A DNA stretch of 64,000 nt, taken from NCBI GenBank assembly GCA_903842345.1, contig CAIMLR010000005.1:62001-126000 (forward strand), written 5' to 3'. Position 1 is the first letter of the stretch; each line of letters begins with the position of its first letter. This document shows, one piece after another, positions 35,832 to 44,586 of this stretch. The notes below the pieces were generated by a model. That model was given only the letters and a program-made list of their open reading frames with translations, searched no databases and was not told where the DNA came from. Source of the stretch: an uncultured Myxococcales bacterium (GTDB lineage Bacteria > Myxococcota_A > UBA9042). The translations under genes and the position numbers were made by a program.

Positions 35832-37622
35832 ATGCACGCTCGGAACGCACTTTCCTCCCTCTTCAGTCCGTTGGCCATCGTCGCGTTGATCGCACTCAGC
35901 GCCTGCGGCAGCACCACGACCACCGGGGCGAGCAACGGCCAGTCCTGCAAGCTGACAAGCGATTGCCCAACCGGGCAGACGTGTACGGGTGGATTTTGCA
36001 TCACCAAAACCGTGACGGCTGACGCCATCGGCCAGTTCGACGTCGGCGGCGACGCCAGCGCGAACACCGACCTCGACTCGACCTCACCCGGCAGCGACGG
36101 CACGACGACCGGCACGGACGCCATCACGATGACGGACACCGGCAGCGGCAACGCCAAGGGCGCGGCCTGCCAGGCGTGCAAAGTCGACGCCGACTGTGGC
36201 GACGAAGCGTTCCAGTGCATTACGCTGCTCAACGGCACGTTCTGCGCCAAGAAGTGCGGCAGCGCCAACGACTGCCCCGCCGCCTTCAAGTGCGACAAGG
36301 CCGACACCAAGGCCGCGAACAACAACTGCCTGCCGCCGAACTACTCGTGCGACGGCTGCCTCGTCACGCCGTGCGACCCGGGCCAATCCTGCGTCACCGC
36401 GACCGGCAAGTGCGCGGTGGTCAAGCAGCAGTGCGATGAATGCACCGCCCAGGCGGACTGCGCGGACGGCCTCAAATGCATCAAGCTCGGCGCGACCAAG
36501 GTGTGCGCCCCGACGTGCGACAACGGCGCGGCGTGCCCGGACAAGAGCGCATGCCAGAAGACGGTCGTCGGCAACATCTGCGCGTTCCAGGCCAGCACCT
36601 GCTGCTACGGCGCCAACTGCAACGTGGCCGATGCCTGCGCGCAGTGCACCGACAAGTGCTTTGGCGGCGCGTGCGTGGATTGCCTGACCGACGCCCAGTG
36701 CAGCGGCGGCAAGTGCGATTCCAACTCGCACACCTGCATCACCAGCGGCGCTTGCCAGGCTCCGACGCCGATCAAGCTGGCCAACGGCTCGTGCGTCGAA
36801 TGCACCAATGACACCCACTGCGCGAGCAGCTCGGTTGGCCCCAAGTGCGACCTCGCGAGCCATGCGTGCGCCAAGTCCACCGTCAGCAACGAATGCGCCG
36901 CGTGCGTCGCGCCGTACCCGGGCTGCGTGCAGATCAACGGCGTGTGGTCGTGCGTTGAGTGCACGACGGACGCGGACTGCGCCGCCAAGAGCGCGGGCAC
37001 GTGCAACGGCACGACCTACTCGTGCTCGGGCACCGTCAACGTCGTCGGCCCGACTTCCGGCACTTGCAAGAAGGACTCGGACTGCCAGAACGCCGGCACC
37101 ACGGCGTTCACGCTGGCGTGCGACACCGGCACCGGCCTCTGCTACGACACCACCGGCAAGTGCGACGGCGTCGTGGCGTTCTGCAACGCGACCAAGGGCT
37201 CCAGCTGCGTGCAGCCTTCCGCGGTCGCCGGCGGCATCCCGGGCCTCCCGGGCGGCACGGGCACCGGCACCACCAACCCGAACGAGGGCGTGTGCACGTG
37301 CGGCGCGGCCAGCAGCGGCGGCGGCACGTCCACCGGCAACCCGATGTGCGCGATGCTCGCCCCGACCTGCAACTGCGCGACCAACCCGACCGACCCGGCG
37401 TGCTCGCCGATTCCCGGCCTTGTCGAGTGCTGCGCGAGCAGCGGCGGCGGTGGCACGAACCCGCTCGGCGGCATCCTGGACATCCTGAGCTGCCAGACGC
37501 CGACCCCGAACTCGCCCGACTGCTTTGGCGGCCAGCTTTCCTGCACGTGCGACCTCGCCAGCTCGCTGGGCGCGCTGACCGGCGGCAGCACGACGAAGGC
37601 GCCGAAGAACTGCGCGCCGTAA
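35832..37622 (+). CDS. Cys-rich lipoprotein (596 aa)
   Basis: GAGG lies 6 bases before ATG 35832. A lipoprotein signal (LIALSACGS) leads to a Thr/Asp/Gly-rich linker and then a region with about 70 cysteines. Recurrent modules of the form C-x(3-4)-D-C-x(4-8)-C are visible (CKLTSDCPTGQTC, CKVDADCG, CTTDADCAAKS, CKKDSDCQNAG), with Gly-rich spacers near the C-terminus. It is related in style, but not in exact repeat unit, to the giant lipoprotein at 15317-21832 and to the insert of the permease at 39495-41168. The Cys content suggests a disulfide-stabilised surface protein. Function is unknown. Confidence 0.88.
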   Translation: MHARNALSSLFSPLAIVALIALSACGSTTTTGASNGQSCKLTSDCPTGQTCTGGFCITKTVTADAIGQFDVGGDASANTDLDSTSPGSDGTTTGTDAITMTDTGSGNAKGAACQACKVDADCGDEAFQCITLLNGTFCAKKCGSANDCPAAFKCDKADTKAANNNCLPPNYSCDGCLVTPCDPGQSCVTATGKCAVVKQQCDECTAQADCADGLKCIKLGATKVCAPTCDNGAACPDKSACQKTVVGNICAFQASTCCYGANCNVADACAQCTDKCFGGACVDCLTDAQCSGGKCDSNSHTCITSGACQAPTPIKLANGSCVECTNDTHCASSSVGPKCDLASHACAKSTVSNECAACVAPYPGCVQINGVWSCVECTTDADCAAKSAGTCNGTTYSCSGTVNVVGPTSGTCKKDSDCQNAGTTAFTLACDTGTGLCYDTTGKCDGVVAFCNATKGSSCVQPSAVAGGIPGLPGGTGTGTTNPNEGVCTCGAASSGGGTSTGNPMCAMLAPTCNCATNPTDPACSPIPGLVECCASSGGGGTNPLGGILDILSCQTPTPNSPDCFGGQLSCTCDLASSLGALTGGSTTKAPKNCAP

Positions 37623-37823
37623 GCGCGTTCAATCCAGGCCGATAGCGCAGCCGCTGTTTGACGCAAATTGGCCCGTGTCTGACCGAACTGCGACGCGGGG
37701 AAGTGGCGAATCCGGCCCTCCCCGCTCGTCCGGTCCGCTTCGTTCCGGCACCCGTTCAACGCACGCAGAAAGACGCGCAGCGACGCGAGTCGCGCAATTG
37801 TTCAAAGCATGTGGGACTGTTGC

Positions 37824-38459
37824 TTAGCGCGGCGCCACTGGCGCGCCAACGCGAATCGTGCGAACCGTCGCGCCGCCCGGCGACTTGTGGGTCACGTCGA
37901 CCGGACCCGTCGCGGCGATCTGCGGCACGCTCGAATGCGCCGCCACAAGCGCGGCTTCCGCGGCCTTGCCCTTGAGCTTCTTCAAGCGCTTCGCCAGCAT
38001 CTTGGCGGCGCGCGCGTCGGCTTCAGCTTGCGCCTTGGCCGCGCGCTTCTCGGCTTCCTTGGCCGCCTTCGCCGCCCGCCGTTCGACGCGACGCGCCTCC
38101 CAGCCGTTGATCAGGTCCGCCGTCGTTTCAACCCGCAGCACCTGGCCGCGCTGCAGGGTCGGCTCAGCCAGCTTGTTCACCGCCAGCATCTCGTCGACCG
38201 TCACGCCCAACTGCCGGGCGATGTCGCCGAGGTAGCGCTCGTCATCTACAACGATCGTGTGTTCTTCCGCAGCCGGCCGCGTCGGAATCACCGCGCGCAT
38301 CGGCGCACGCTCCGCGCTGCCCGCGCCGGCCTCGACCATTTGCCGCGTCATCGCGTTGATTTGGGGCGCGCGATCACAGGCAGCGGTCGCCAACAACAGC
38401 GCGACGCTTGCCGTCCGCTTCACGTGCAGCCATGCTTGGGACGTGGACTGTGGGCGCAT
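37824..38459 (-). CDS. LysM-domain lipoprotein
   Basis: The 211-residue protein starts with a lipoprotein signal ending LLLATAACD (GGAGG 5-6 bases before ATG 38459). Residues about 66-110 form a LysM peptidoglycan-binding domain (YLGDIARQLGVTVDEMLAVN, then LQRGQVLRV). A Lys/Ala/Glu-rich helix (about 125-165) and a short C-terminal tail follow. It probably tethers the outer membrane to the wall. Confidence 0.85.
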   Translation of the reverse strand: MRPQSTSQAWLHVKRTASVALLLATAACDRAPQINAMTRQMVEAGAGSAERAPMRAVIPTRPAAEEHTIVVDDERYLGDIARQLGVTVDEMLAVNKLAEPTLQRGQVLRVETTADLINGWEARRVERRAAKAAKEAEKRAAKAQAEADARAAKMLAKRLKKLKGKAAEAALVAAHSSVPQIAATGPVDVTHKSPGGATVRTIRVGAPVAPR

Positions 38460-38560
38460 TGCAACCTCCGGCCGCGGGCGAACAGACGCCCGGCGGCATG
38501 AGACTCTCCCCGTCCCGCGATCCGTCAAGTTTTCCGGCAAATTCGCCGCGTGAAGTGCCG

Positions 38561-39130
38561 ATGAGCCAGCCGTTTCCCGCGAGTTCGCTCCGCAACGCCG
38601 CGCTGCTGTACGGCGCGATGACGGGGCTTGCCGTGCTGCTGGCGCTGCCGCTGGAACACGGGCTGCGTGTCCTGGCGCTGCCGGCGTCGCCGCTGGACCT
38701 GCTTGTTGGGCTGGCGGCGGGCGTGCTGTTGCTAGCGGCGACAGGGCTGGCCGAACGCTTCTGGCCGCGGTTCCGCGCGCTCGGCGACACGATGGCGGCG
38801 CAACTGGGGCCTATCACGCCGCTGCGGGCGTTGCTCCTCGCGCTGCTGAGCGGAATCGGCGAGGAGGCGCTGTTCCGCGGGCCGCTGCAGGCCGCGCTGG
38901 GCGTTGTGGCGGCGACGGTGCTGTTTGCTGCGCTGCACGGGCTGGGCAATCGGCGACTGTGGCCCTGGCCGTTGTTCGCGGCGTTTGCGGGCGGGATGTT
39001 TGCCGCGCTGGCCTGGCAGTTTCACTCGCCGTGGCCGGGCGCTGTGGCGCACGTCGTTGTCAATGCGGTGAACTTGCGTAGACTGGGCCAGCGGTACAGC
39101 CGCCGGGCAGCAACAGGAACGGATGTTTGA
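38561..39130 (+). CDS. CPBP-family intramembrane metalloprotease
   Basis: The 189-residue multi-pass membrane protein carries the CPBP/Rce1 motifs: Glu-Glu and Arg in GIGEEALFRGPLQ, His in FAALHGLGN, and the third motif in VAHVVVNAVN. Members include CAAX-prenyl endopeptidases and bacteriocin-immunity proteases; substrates here are unknown. Its 3' end overlaps the next gene by 8 bases. Confidence 0.9.
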   Translation: MSQPFPASSLRNAALLYGAMTGLAVLLALPLEHGLRVLALPASPLDLLVGLAAGVLLLAATGLAERFWPRFRALGDTMAAQLGPITPLRALLLALLSGIGEEALFRGPLQAALGVVAATVLFAALHGLGNRRLWPWPLFAAFAGGMFAALAWQFHSPWPGAVAHVVVNAVNLRRLGQRYSRRAATGTDV

Positions 39131-39374
39131 GGCGCACTTTCACTACGCCGGTTGGTTTTCGCTGGACGTCCGCGTCCTGGCGACGATGGCGCTTTTTGCC
39201 ACGTCGCTCGCCGTTTTTGTGCTCGCGCTGTGGGGCAAACAGCGCCGATGGGAGGAGCACGTCGTCGGGTTTCTCGCGGTATTCCTGCTCGGCTTTGGCG
39301 CGGTCTGGTTCGTGACGGACGCGGCGGGCGCGCCGACGCCGATTCGGCTGGAGACGGTCTTTCCCGTTCCCTAG
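39123..39374 (+). CDS. Small two-TM membrane protein
   Basis: The 83-residue protein has two hydrophobic segments (LATMALFATSLAVFVLAL and VVGFLAVFLLGFGAVWFV) separated by a short basic loop (WGKQRRWEEH). AGGA lies 5 bases before ATG 39123, inside the end of the CPBP protease gene, so the two are probably translated together. No family is recognised. Confidence 0.65.
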   Translation: MFEAHFHYAGWFSLDVRVLATMALFATSLAVFVLALWGKQRRWEEHVVGFLAVFLLGFGAVWFVTDAAGAPTPIRLETVFPVP

Positions 39375-39383
39375 CAGTGTGCC

Positions 39384-39429
39384 GGAGAACCTCCGACGCA
39401 CTCCGCGAATTGACTTCGCGGGGTTCTCC
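39384..39429. terminator. Long inverted repeat between convergent genes
   Basis: GGAGAACC (39384-39391) pairs with GGTTCTCC (39422-39429), and CCGCGAA (39403-39409) with TTCGCGG (39415-39421). The 3' arms are contiguous while the 5' arms are split by 11 bases. It sits between the converging small membrane protein gene and the permease gene. It may act as a bidirectional terminator, although neither side has a T run. Confidence 0.45.
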
Positions 39430-39494
39430 CGCCGATGACCCCAACAAGAATCCCAGAAGCCTGTGGAACCCGATTTCCGATAGGCTCCAGGAAC

Positions 39495-41168
39495 TTACGC
39501 CTCGGCCAGCACGCGCGCCGGGTCGAGCCGACTCGCGCGACCTGCCGGGATCGCCGCGCCCAGCACGCAGCACACGAGCGAGACGCCGATCGCCAGCGGC
39601 GCCGACCAGCTTGGAAACACGAAGAAGCCTTCCGGCAGCAGCGGCACGTTGGCCAGCCATTGGTGCGCCGCCGCGTCGACGCCAAGCGCGCCCAGCCACG
39701 CCAGCCCCACGCCGCACACCCCGCCCAGCAAGCCCAACATCGCGGCCTCGCCAAGCACGAGCACCGCGACGTCACCGCCGGTCGCCCCCAGCGCGCGGAG
39801 CACGGCGATCTCCTTGCGCCGTTCGTGCACAAGCATCGCGAACGTCTGGGCGATCTGCACGCCCGCGACCGCCAGCACGACGAGCGCCAACAGCACGAGC
39901 CCCAGCGCCGTGAAGAAAATGACCGCACCCGCCGTCCGCGCCGCTTGCGACTTGCGGCTCAGGGAGAACCCCAGGCTCTCCGCCGCGGTGATGACTTGCG
40001 GCACCGCCTCGTTGTCCGCCGTTTCCAGCAGCACGGCGTCGTACGGGCCTTGGGAATCGTTGCCGCGCAACCGGTGATTCCAGTGCGCCACGACCGGCAG
40101 CGGCAGCGCGACGCCCAGCTCCGGCGCCTTGCGGGAAAAACCCACGACCTGCGCCTGCTTGTACTGCTGCATCGGCCGCGCCGCGTCCTGCGTGAAGAAA
40201 GAATCGCCAAACGCCACGTGAAAACGCACACCGTACAGCACCGCCAGCGATCCCACCGGAACCGCCCCCAGCGAGCGCGCCATGTCGCTGTTGAACACCT
40301 CCAGCAGCAGCGGATTGATGACCGCTGGCAGAGGCTCCTCGCAGTAACCCAGCGTGCTGTCAGGATGGTCAGCGGCGCAGTACATGCGTTCGGGACACGG
40401 CTGTTCCGTCTTGCAGAAGCCGCCCGCCGCGTCGCAACGCTTGGCCGTCAAACCGCGTTCTGCATCAAATTCCAGGTCGCGGCCGTTGCCCGCCGGCTTC
40501 TCCAGCATGCACCGAACCAGCGGCTGGGCATTGGCCAGCTGGCAATGCCCTTCTGCGCACGTGCCCGACTGGCATTCGTCGTTCTTGCTGCACGGCAACG
40601 CCAGAACGGTGGTGTCCCGCCAATGCTGCGACCACACAACATGCTGGCACACCGCGTCCTGGCACATCGCACCCGCCGGACAGTCGAGGTCCACGTCGCA
40701 GCGCAGCGGCTTCTGCGCGGTCGGCGGCTTGCCATCGGGCTTTTCAAACGACTCCAGCTCGGCGCGCAGGATCTCGACCGGCATGCCGTCAAAAAACGCC
40801 TCCGTGAAGAGGTTGTACCCCAGCAGCTCACGCCCGCCCCACAGCCGCGCGGGGAACGCCGACTTGTGCTTGCCAAAGGCCCGCACCACGCCCGGGATGG
40901 TCGCCAGTTGCTTGACGCGGCTGTCATCCAGCGGCGCCTGCCCCACGACCTGTTGCGTGCCAAAAAGCTGGACAGCGCGCGGCTCCAGCTCCAGCTGGTT
41001 GACCGGGAAGATGCGGTTGAGCACGCGCTCCCGCAGGCCCTGCCCCAGCCCGAGGAAGAACATCAGCAGCGCCGTGCCGACGATGATGCCGACCATCGCC
41101 AGCAGCGTGCGCACCCGACTGGAGCGCAGGTTCTGGAGCGTGAGTTGCAGCAGGCGACGCAGCTTCAT
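39495..41168 (-). CDS. FtsX/MacB-like ABC permease with Cys-rich insert
   Basis: The 557-residue permease has one N-terminal TM (about 22-43), a large extracytoplasmic domain, three C-terminal TMs, and the FtsX-type motifs MLVHERRKEIAVLRALGA and AAIPAGRASRLDPA. Unusually, residues 157-276 hold 14 cysteines in D-x-D-C-P-x-G-x-x-C-like modules (CDVDLDCPAGAMC, CSKNDECQSGTCAEGHC, CKTEQPCPERMYC). These are like the Cys-rich lipoproteins of the window and not part of standard MacB or LolC/E. Its ATG overlaps the ATPase stop codon (ATGA). Substrates could be lipoproteins, peptides or other envelope compounds. It is the last gene of the lnt cluster. Confidence 0.9.
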   Translation of the reverse strand: MKLRRLLQLTLQNLRSSRVRTLLAMVGIIVGTALLMFFLGLGQGLRERVLNRIFPVNQLELEPRAVQLFGTQQVVGQAPLDDSRVKQLATIPGVVRAFGKHKSAFPARLWGGRELLGYNLFTEAFFDGMPVEILRAELESFEKPDGKPPTAQKPLRCDVDLDCPAGAMCQDAVCQHVVWSQHWRDTTVLALPCSKNDECQSGTCAEGHCQLANAQPLVRCMLEKPAGNGRDLEFDAERGLTAKRCDAAGGFCKTEQPCPERMYCAADHPDSTLGYCEEPLPAVINPLLLEVFNSDMARSLGAVPVGSLAVLYGVRFHVAFGDSFFTQDAARPMQQYKQAQVVGFSRKAPELGVALPLPVVAHWNHRLRGNDSQGPYDAVLLETADNEAVPQVITAAESLGFSLSRKSQAARTAGAVIFFTALGLVLLALVVLAVAGVQIAQTFAMLVHERRKEIAVLRALGATGGDVAVLVLGEAAMLGLLGGVCGVGLAWLGALGVDAAAHQWLANVPLLPEGFFVFPSWSAPLAIGVSLVCCVLGAAIPAGRASRLDPARVLAEA

Positions 41169-41869
41169 GGCGCCTCCAGCGTGGTGCCGACGATGCGGCC
41201 GCGTTCCAGCCGCACCAGGCGATCGGCTGACTTCGCGACCGCCGGATCGTGCGTGACGAGGACCAACGTTGTCCCGCGCTTCTGACGGATGTCCTGGAAG
41301 AGCTGCAGGATCTGGTCCGCCGTCGCGGTATCCAGGCTGCCCGTCGGCTCGTCGCAGACAAGCAGCGGCGGCTCCAGGAGCAGCGCCCGGGCAATCGCCA
41401 CGCGCTGCCGCTCGCCGCCGGAAAGCTGCATGGGCGGTTGGTTAAAGCGATCGCCCAATCCCACTTCGTCCAGCAGATGATGCGCCCGGGTCCGCACCAT
41501 TGAGTCGGGCATCTCCGCGCCAAACGACGCCGGCAGCATCACGTTGTCGCCGACCGTCAGCCCGGGCAGCAGGTTGAAGCTCTGGAACACAAAACCGATC
41601 TGCCGGTTGCGAAAGCGCGCGAGTTGCCGCTCGTTCAGGCGCCGCAGCTCCTGGCCAAAGACGGTGAGTTCGCCGTCGTAGCCGCGATCGATCGCGCCGA
41701 TGAGGTTGAGCAACGTGGACTTGCCCGCGCCGGAACGCCCGACGATGGCGACGATTTCCCCGGCGTTGATCTGCAAATCGACGCCGTCCAGCGCCGTGAC
41801 GATGCCCCCGCCTTCCAGCGGAAACTGCCGCCGCAGACCACGCGCGGCGACGGCGACGGTCGTGGTCAT
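41165..41869 (-). CDS. ABC ATPase (LolD/MacB-like)
   Basis: The 234-residue ATPase energises the adjacent permease. Walker A is [10 protein letters not shown], the Q-loop region is [15 protein letters not shown], the signature is [15 protein letters not shown], Walker B is [12 protein letters not shown], and the H-loop is VLVTHD. This set is typical of the LolD/MacB/FtsE group. Both ends overlap neighbours by ATGA junctions: its ATG overlaps the stop of the membrane-anchored protein gene, and its stop overlaps the permease ATG. Confidence 0.96.
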   Translation of the reverse strand: MTTTVAVAARGLRRQFPLEGGGIVTALDGVDLQINAGEIVAIVGRSGAGKSTLLNLIGAIDRGYDGELTVFGQELRRLNERQLARFRNRQIGFVFQSFNLLPGLTVGDNVMLPASFGAEMPDSMVRTRAHHLLDEVGLGDRFNQPPMQLSGGERQRVAIARALLLEPPLLVCDEPTGSLDTATADQILQLFQDIRQKRGTTLVLVTHDPAVAKSADRLVRLERGRIVGTTLEAP

Positions 41870-43476
41870 GGCGCGCCCTCCCCGGCTGGGCGCAACTGCA
41901 CTTCCAGCGTCAGCGCGTCGGCATCCAAAGACACGCCGACCGCGAGCGACTGCACCGCCGCCAGCAACTGCACGGCGTAATCCGGCACGCCGCGGCGACG
42001 CAGCGCCCGGGCAACCCGCGGCGTCTCGACGAGCGCCCCTGCCCAGCGCCCAGCGCCGTCGACGAGCGACTTCTCGACCTGCGCCGTGGCCGCCGCATGC
42101 AAATCGGGAAACTTGCCCGTGGCGACGCGCGCGAGATCCTCGCCCTCTCCGCGCCCCGAAACCAGCGCGAGGTGCCGCCCGTGGCGCAGCAGCCACCACG
42201 GCGCGTCCGGCATCGCGATCGCGAACCCAGCCCAATCGCGGAACTGCGCGATCGTCGGCTTGTCCGCGCTCGTCTCCAGCGCCGCCCGCAGCGTCTGCAC
42301 GAGCGTGTCCGCGTCAGTGTCCGTACGCGCGCTGAACGCCAGCGCGAACCGCAAATCCTTGCGCCAGGACCGCTGCGCCCAGCCGCCGGGATCCAACGGC
42401 AGATCGTCGGCAACGCCCAGCAGGACCAGCGCGACCTGCCCGTCCCAGACGCCCAAAACGCTGCGCTGAAAATCCACGCCGTTCAGCGCCGGGTGCCACG
42501 CGCCCAGCGCCGTCGCGGGCAGGAACGCATCGCGCAACCCCTGCGGCACCAGCCCGAGCAGCGCGGGATTGAGCCGCGCCCGCACCAGCAGCGGCGTCTC
42601 GTCCGGCAGCAGCTGGCCCAAGTCCAGCAGCGCGCCCGGCGCGTCGGGCAGGAACCGGACGTGGTAGTCGGCGATGTCGGCGAGCGCGCCCGGCTTGCTC
42701 GCAAGGCGCACATGCAGTTGCGGCTGCGGGACGTCCAGCTGCAGATCTGCGTCCAGGCGCTCGATCCGGTCCAGCAGGCCGCCGAGCACCAGGTTGGCGG
42801 GGCCCAGCAGCCCGTGAATCGCCGTCAGCTCCGGACCGTCCGCGACAACTTGGATCTGCGCGTGCACTTCACCCTTGTCGCCAGTCAGCGTCGCGCGCTT
42901 GGCCGCGGCATCGTAGTCAGCAAACGCCGCCGGCTTGGCCGCAATCGGCCACTGAAGCAGCAGGATGCCGTCCTTCAGGCGCATCTCCGCCACCTGCTTG
43001 TGCGCGTCCTGCCGGTCCATCACCTGCCACGGATTCTGCCCCGCCACCGCGTACCCGCGGCGTTTGAGCACCGTCTGGACGTGTTGCGCGCCCTTGTCGC
43101 CAGCAACCGGGAGCGCCAACCACAGCGCATCCTGCCAGCGGAACAGCGCCGCTCCGGCATCAGGGCGCAGGCCCGCTTTGGCCACCGCGTCACTGTCCAG
43201 CGGGTCGACGTCTGCCAGCACCGCGAGCGCCTCACGCACGCCGCGCGCACCTTCCACGCGATCGGTCAGCCGACGCAGGCCGCGGGCCGCGAGGTCCAGG
43301 CGATCCAACCACACCACGGCGTCCGCCTTGACGGGCACCTGACTCGCCAGCGACACCGCCGGCAGATGTTCATGCCGCCACGTCAGCCAGGCGCCCAAGC
43401 CAAAGCCGATGCCAACCAACAGCAGCAGGGCGATCAGCCAATAGGGACGACGACGCGGTGCGGTCTTGTCCGCCAT
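41866..43476 (-). CDS. Membrane-anchored periplasmic protein of unknown function
   Basis: The 536-residue protein has an N-terminal TM (about 13-32, WLIALLLLVGIGFGLGAWL) after a basic cytoplasmic tip, so the rest should be periplasmic. That part is rich in Ala, Leu and Asp with repeated β-α-like segments and recalls DUF3352-type proteins, but that match is weak. It overlaps the ABC ATPase by ATGA and lies 3 bases after the epimerase gene, so it may be an accessory subunit of the transporter. Confidence 0.78.
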   Translation of the reverse strand: MADKTAPRRRPYWLIALLLLVGIGFGLGAWLTWRHEHLPAVSLASQVPVKADAVVWLDRLDLAARGLRRLTDRVEGARGVREALAVLADVDPLDSDAVAKAGLRPDAGAALFRWQDALWLALPVAGDKGAQHVQTVLKRRGYAVAGQNPWQVMDRQDAHKQVAEMRLKDGILLLQWPIAAKPAAFADYDAAAKRATLTGDKGEVHAQIQVVADGPELTAIHGLLGPANLVLGGLLDRIERLDADLQLDVPQPQLHVRLASKPGALADIADYHVRFLPDAPGALLDLGQLLPDETPLLVRARLNPALLGLVPQGLRDAFLPATALGAWHPALNGVDFQRSVLGVWDGQVALVLLGVADDLPLDPGGWAQRSWRKDLRFALAFSARTDTDADTLVQTLRAALETSADKPTIAQFRDWAGFAIAMPDAPWWLLRHGRHLALVSGRGEGEDLARVATGKFPDLHAAATAQVEKSLVDGAGRWAGALVETPRVARALRRRGVPDYAVQLLAAVQSLAVGVSLDADALTLEVQLRPAGEGAP

Positions 43477-43479
43477 CGG

Positions 43480-44583
43480 TCAGCCCTCGCGCAGCGTGCG
43501 GATACCGGCGCGCAGCGTCTCCACAACCCGATCCGCGGCGTGACCATCCCAGCCTTCCGGCACGCGGCCCTGCTTGGAATGCCCAGCGCGAATCTCCGCC
43601 ACCGCGGGCGCAATCGTCGTCGGATCCAGGCCCAAAAGGATGTTGGTGCCTTCCGTCACGGTAATCGGCCGCTCCGTGTTGGCCCGCAGCGTCAGGCACG
43701 GCACGCCGAGCGCGGTCGTCTCTTCCTGGATGCCGCCAGAATCGGTCACCAGCACCTGCGCGTCGGCCATCGTGCCGAGGAACTGCAGATAGCCCATGGG
43801 CTCGACGAGGCGCACGTCGCGCGGCACTTGCAGGCCCGCGTCGTCGATGCGCTTCTGGGTGCGCGGGTGAATCGGAAAAAGCACAGGCACGTCGCGCGCC
43901 ACGTCGCCCAACGCCCGCAGGATTTCAGCCAGCCGCTCCGGCTCATCGACGTTCGACGGCCGGTGCAGCGTCGCCACCGCGTACTGACCGGGCGTCAGGC
44001 CGAGCGACTGCGGCGTCTGCAGTTCCCGGGCGCGCGCGAGGTGCGTCCGCAAGCTGTCGATCATGCAATTCCCGATGAAGTGGATGCGCCAATCGGCCAC
44101 GCCCTCCGCGCGCAGGTTGTCGTCGGCGTCGCGGGATGGCGTCAGCAGCATGTCCGAGCACGCGTCGGTCAGCACGCGGTTGACCTCCTCCGGCATCGTC
44201 CAATCGCGCGAGCGCAGCCCGGCCTCAATGTGTCCCACGGCGATGTTGCGTTTGGCGGCCACAAGCGCGCACGCGATCGTGGAATTGACGTCGCCGGCGA
44301 CAAGCACCAGATCGGGCTGCCATTGCGCGACGTCGGCGTCGAACTTCTGCAGAATCGCCGCCGTCTGCTCTGCGTGGTTGCCCGAACCGACGCCGAGGAA
44401 CGCGTCCGGCCGCGGCATCCCGAGGTCGTCAAAGAAGACCGAGGACATCTTGGCGTCGTAGTGCTGGCCGGTATGAACAAGCCGCGTGGCAAAACCGGCG
44501 CGGGTCAGCGCGGCGTACACGGGCGCGACTTTCATGAAATTGGGCCGGGCGCCCACAACACAGGCAACGCGGGACGGAATCAT
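43480..44583 (-). CDS. wecB: Non-hydrolysing UDP-GlcNAc 2-epimerase
   Basis: It interconverts UDP-GlcNAc and UDP-ManNAc for surface polysaccharide. The 367 residues contain GARPNFMKVAPV, HTGQHYDAKMS, LVAGDVNSTIA, GHIEAGLRS, TLHRPSNVD, FPIHPRTQKRI and TDSGGIQEE, which together are diagnostic of the family. Three bases separate it from the genes on each side. The symbol follows the family; the polymer it feeds is unknown. Confidence 0.94.
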   Translation of the reverse strand: MIPSRVACVVGARPNFMKVAPVYAALTRAGFATRLVHTGQHYDAKMSSVFFDDLGMPRPDAFLGVGSGNHAEQTAAILQKFDADVAQWQPDLVLVAGDVNSTIACALVAAKRNIAVGHIEAGLRSRDWTMPEEVNRVLTDACSDMLLTPSRDADDNLRAEGVADWRIHFIGNCMIDSLRTHLARARELQTPQSLGLTPGQYAVATLHRPSNVDEPERLAEILRALGDVARDVPVLFPIHPRTQKRIDDAGLQVPRDVRLVEPMGYLQFLGTMADAQVLVTDSGGIQEETTALGVPCLTLRANTERPITVTEGTNILLGLDPTTIAPAVAEIRAGHSKQGRVPEGWDGHAADRVVETLRAGIRTLREG

Positions 44584-44586
44584 GGG

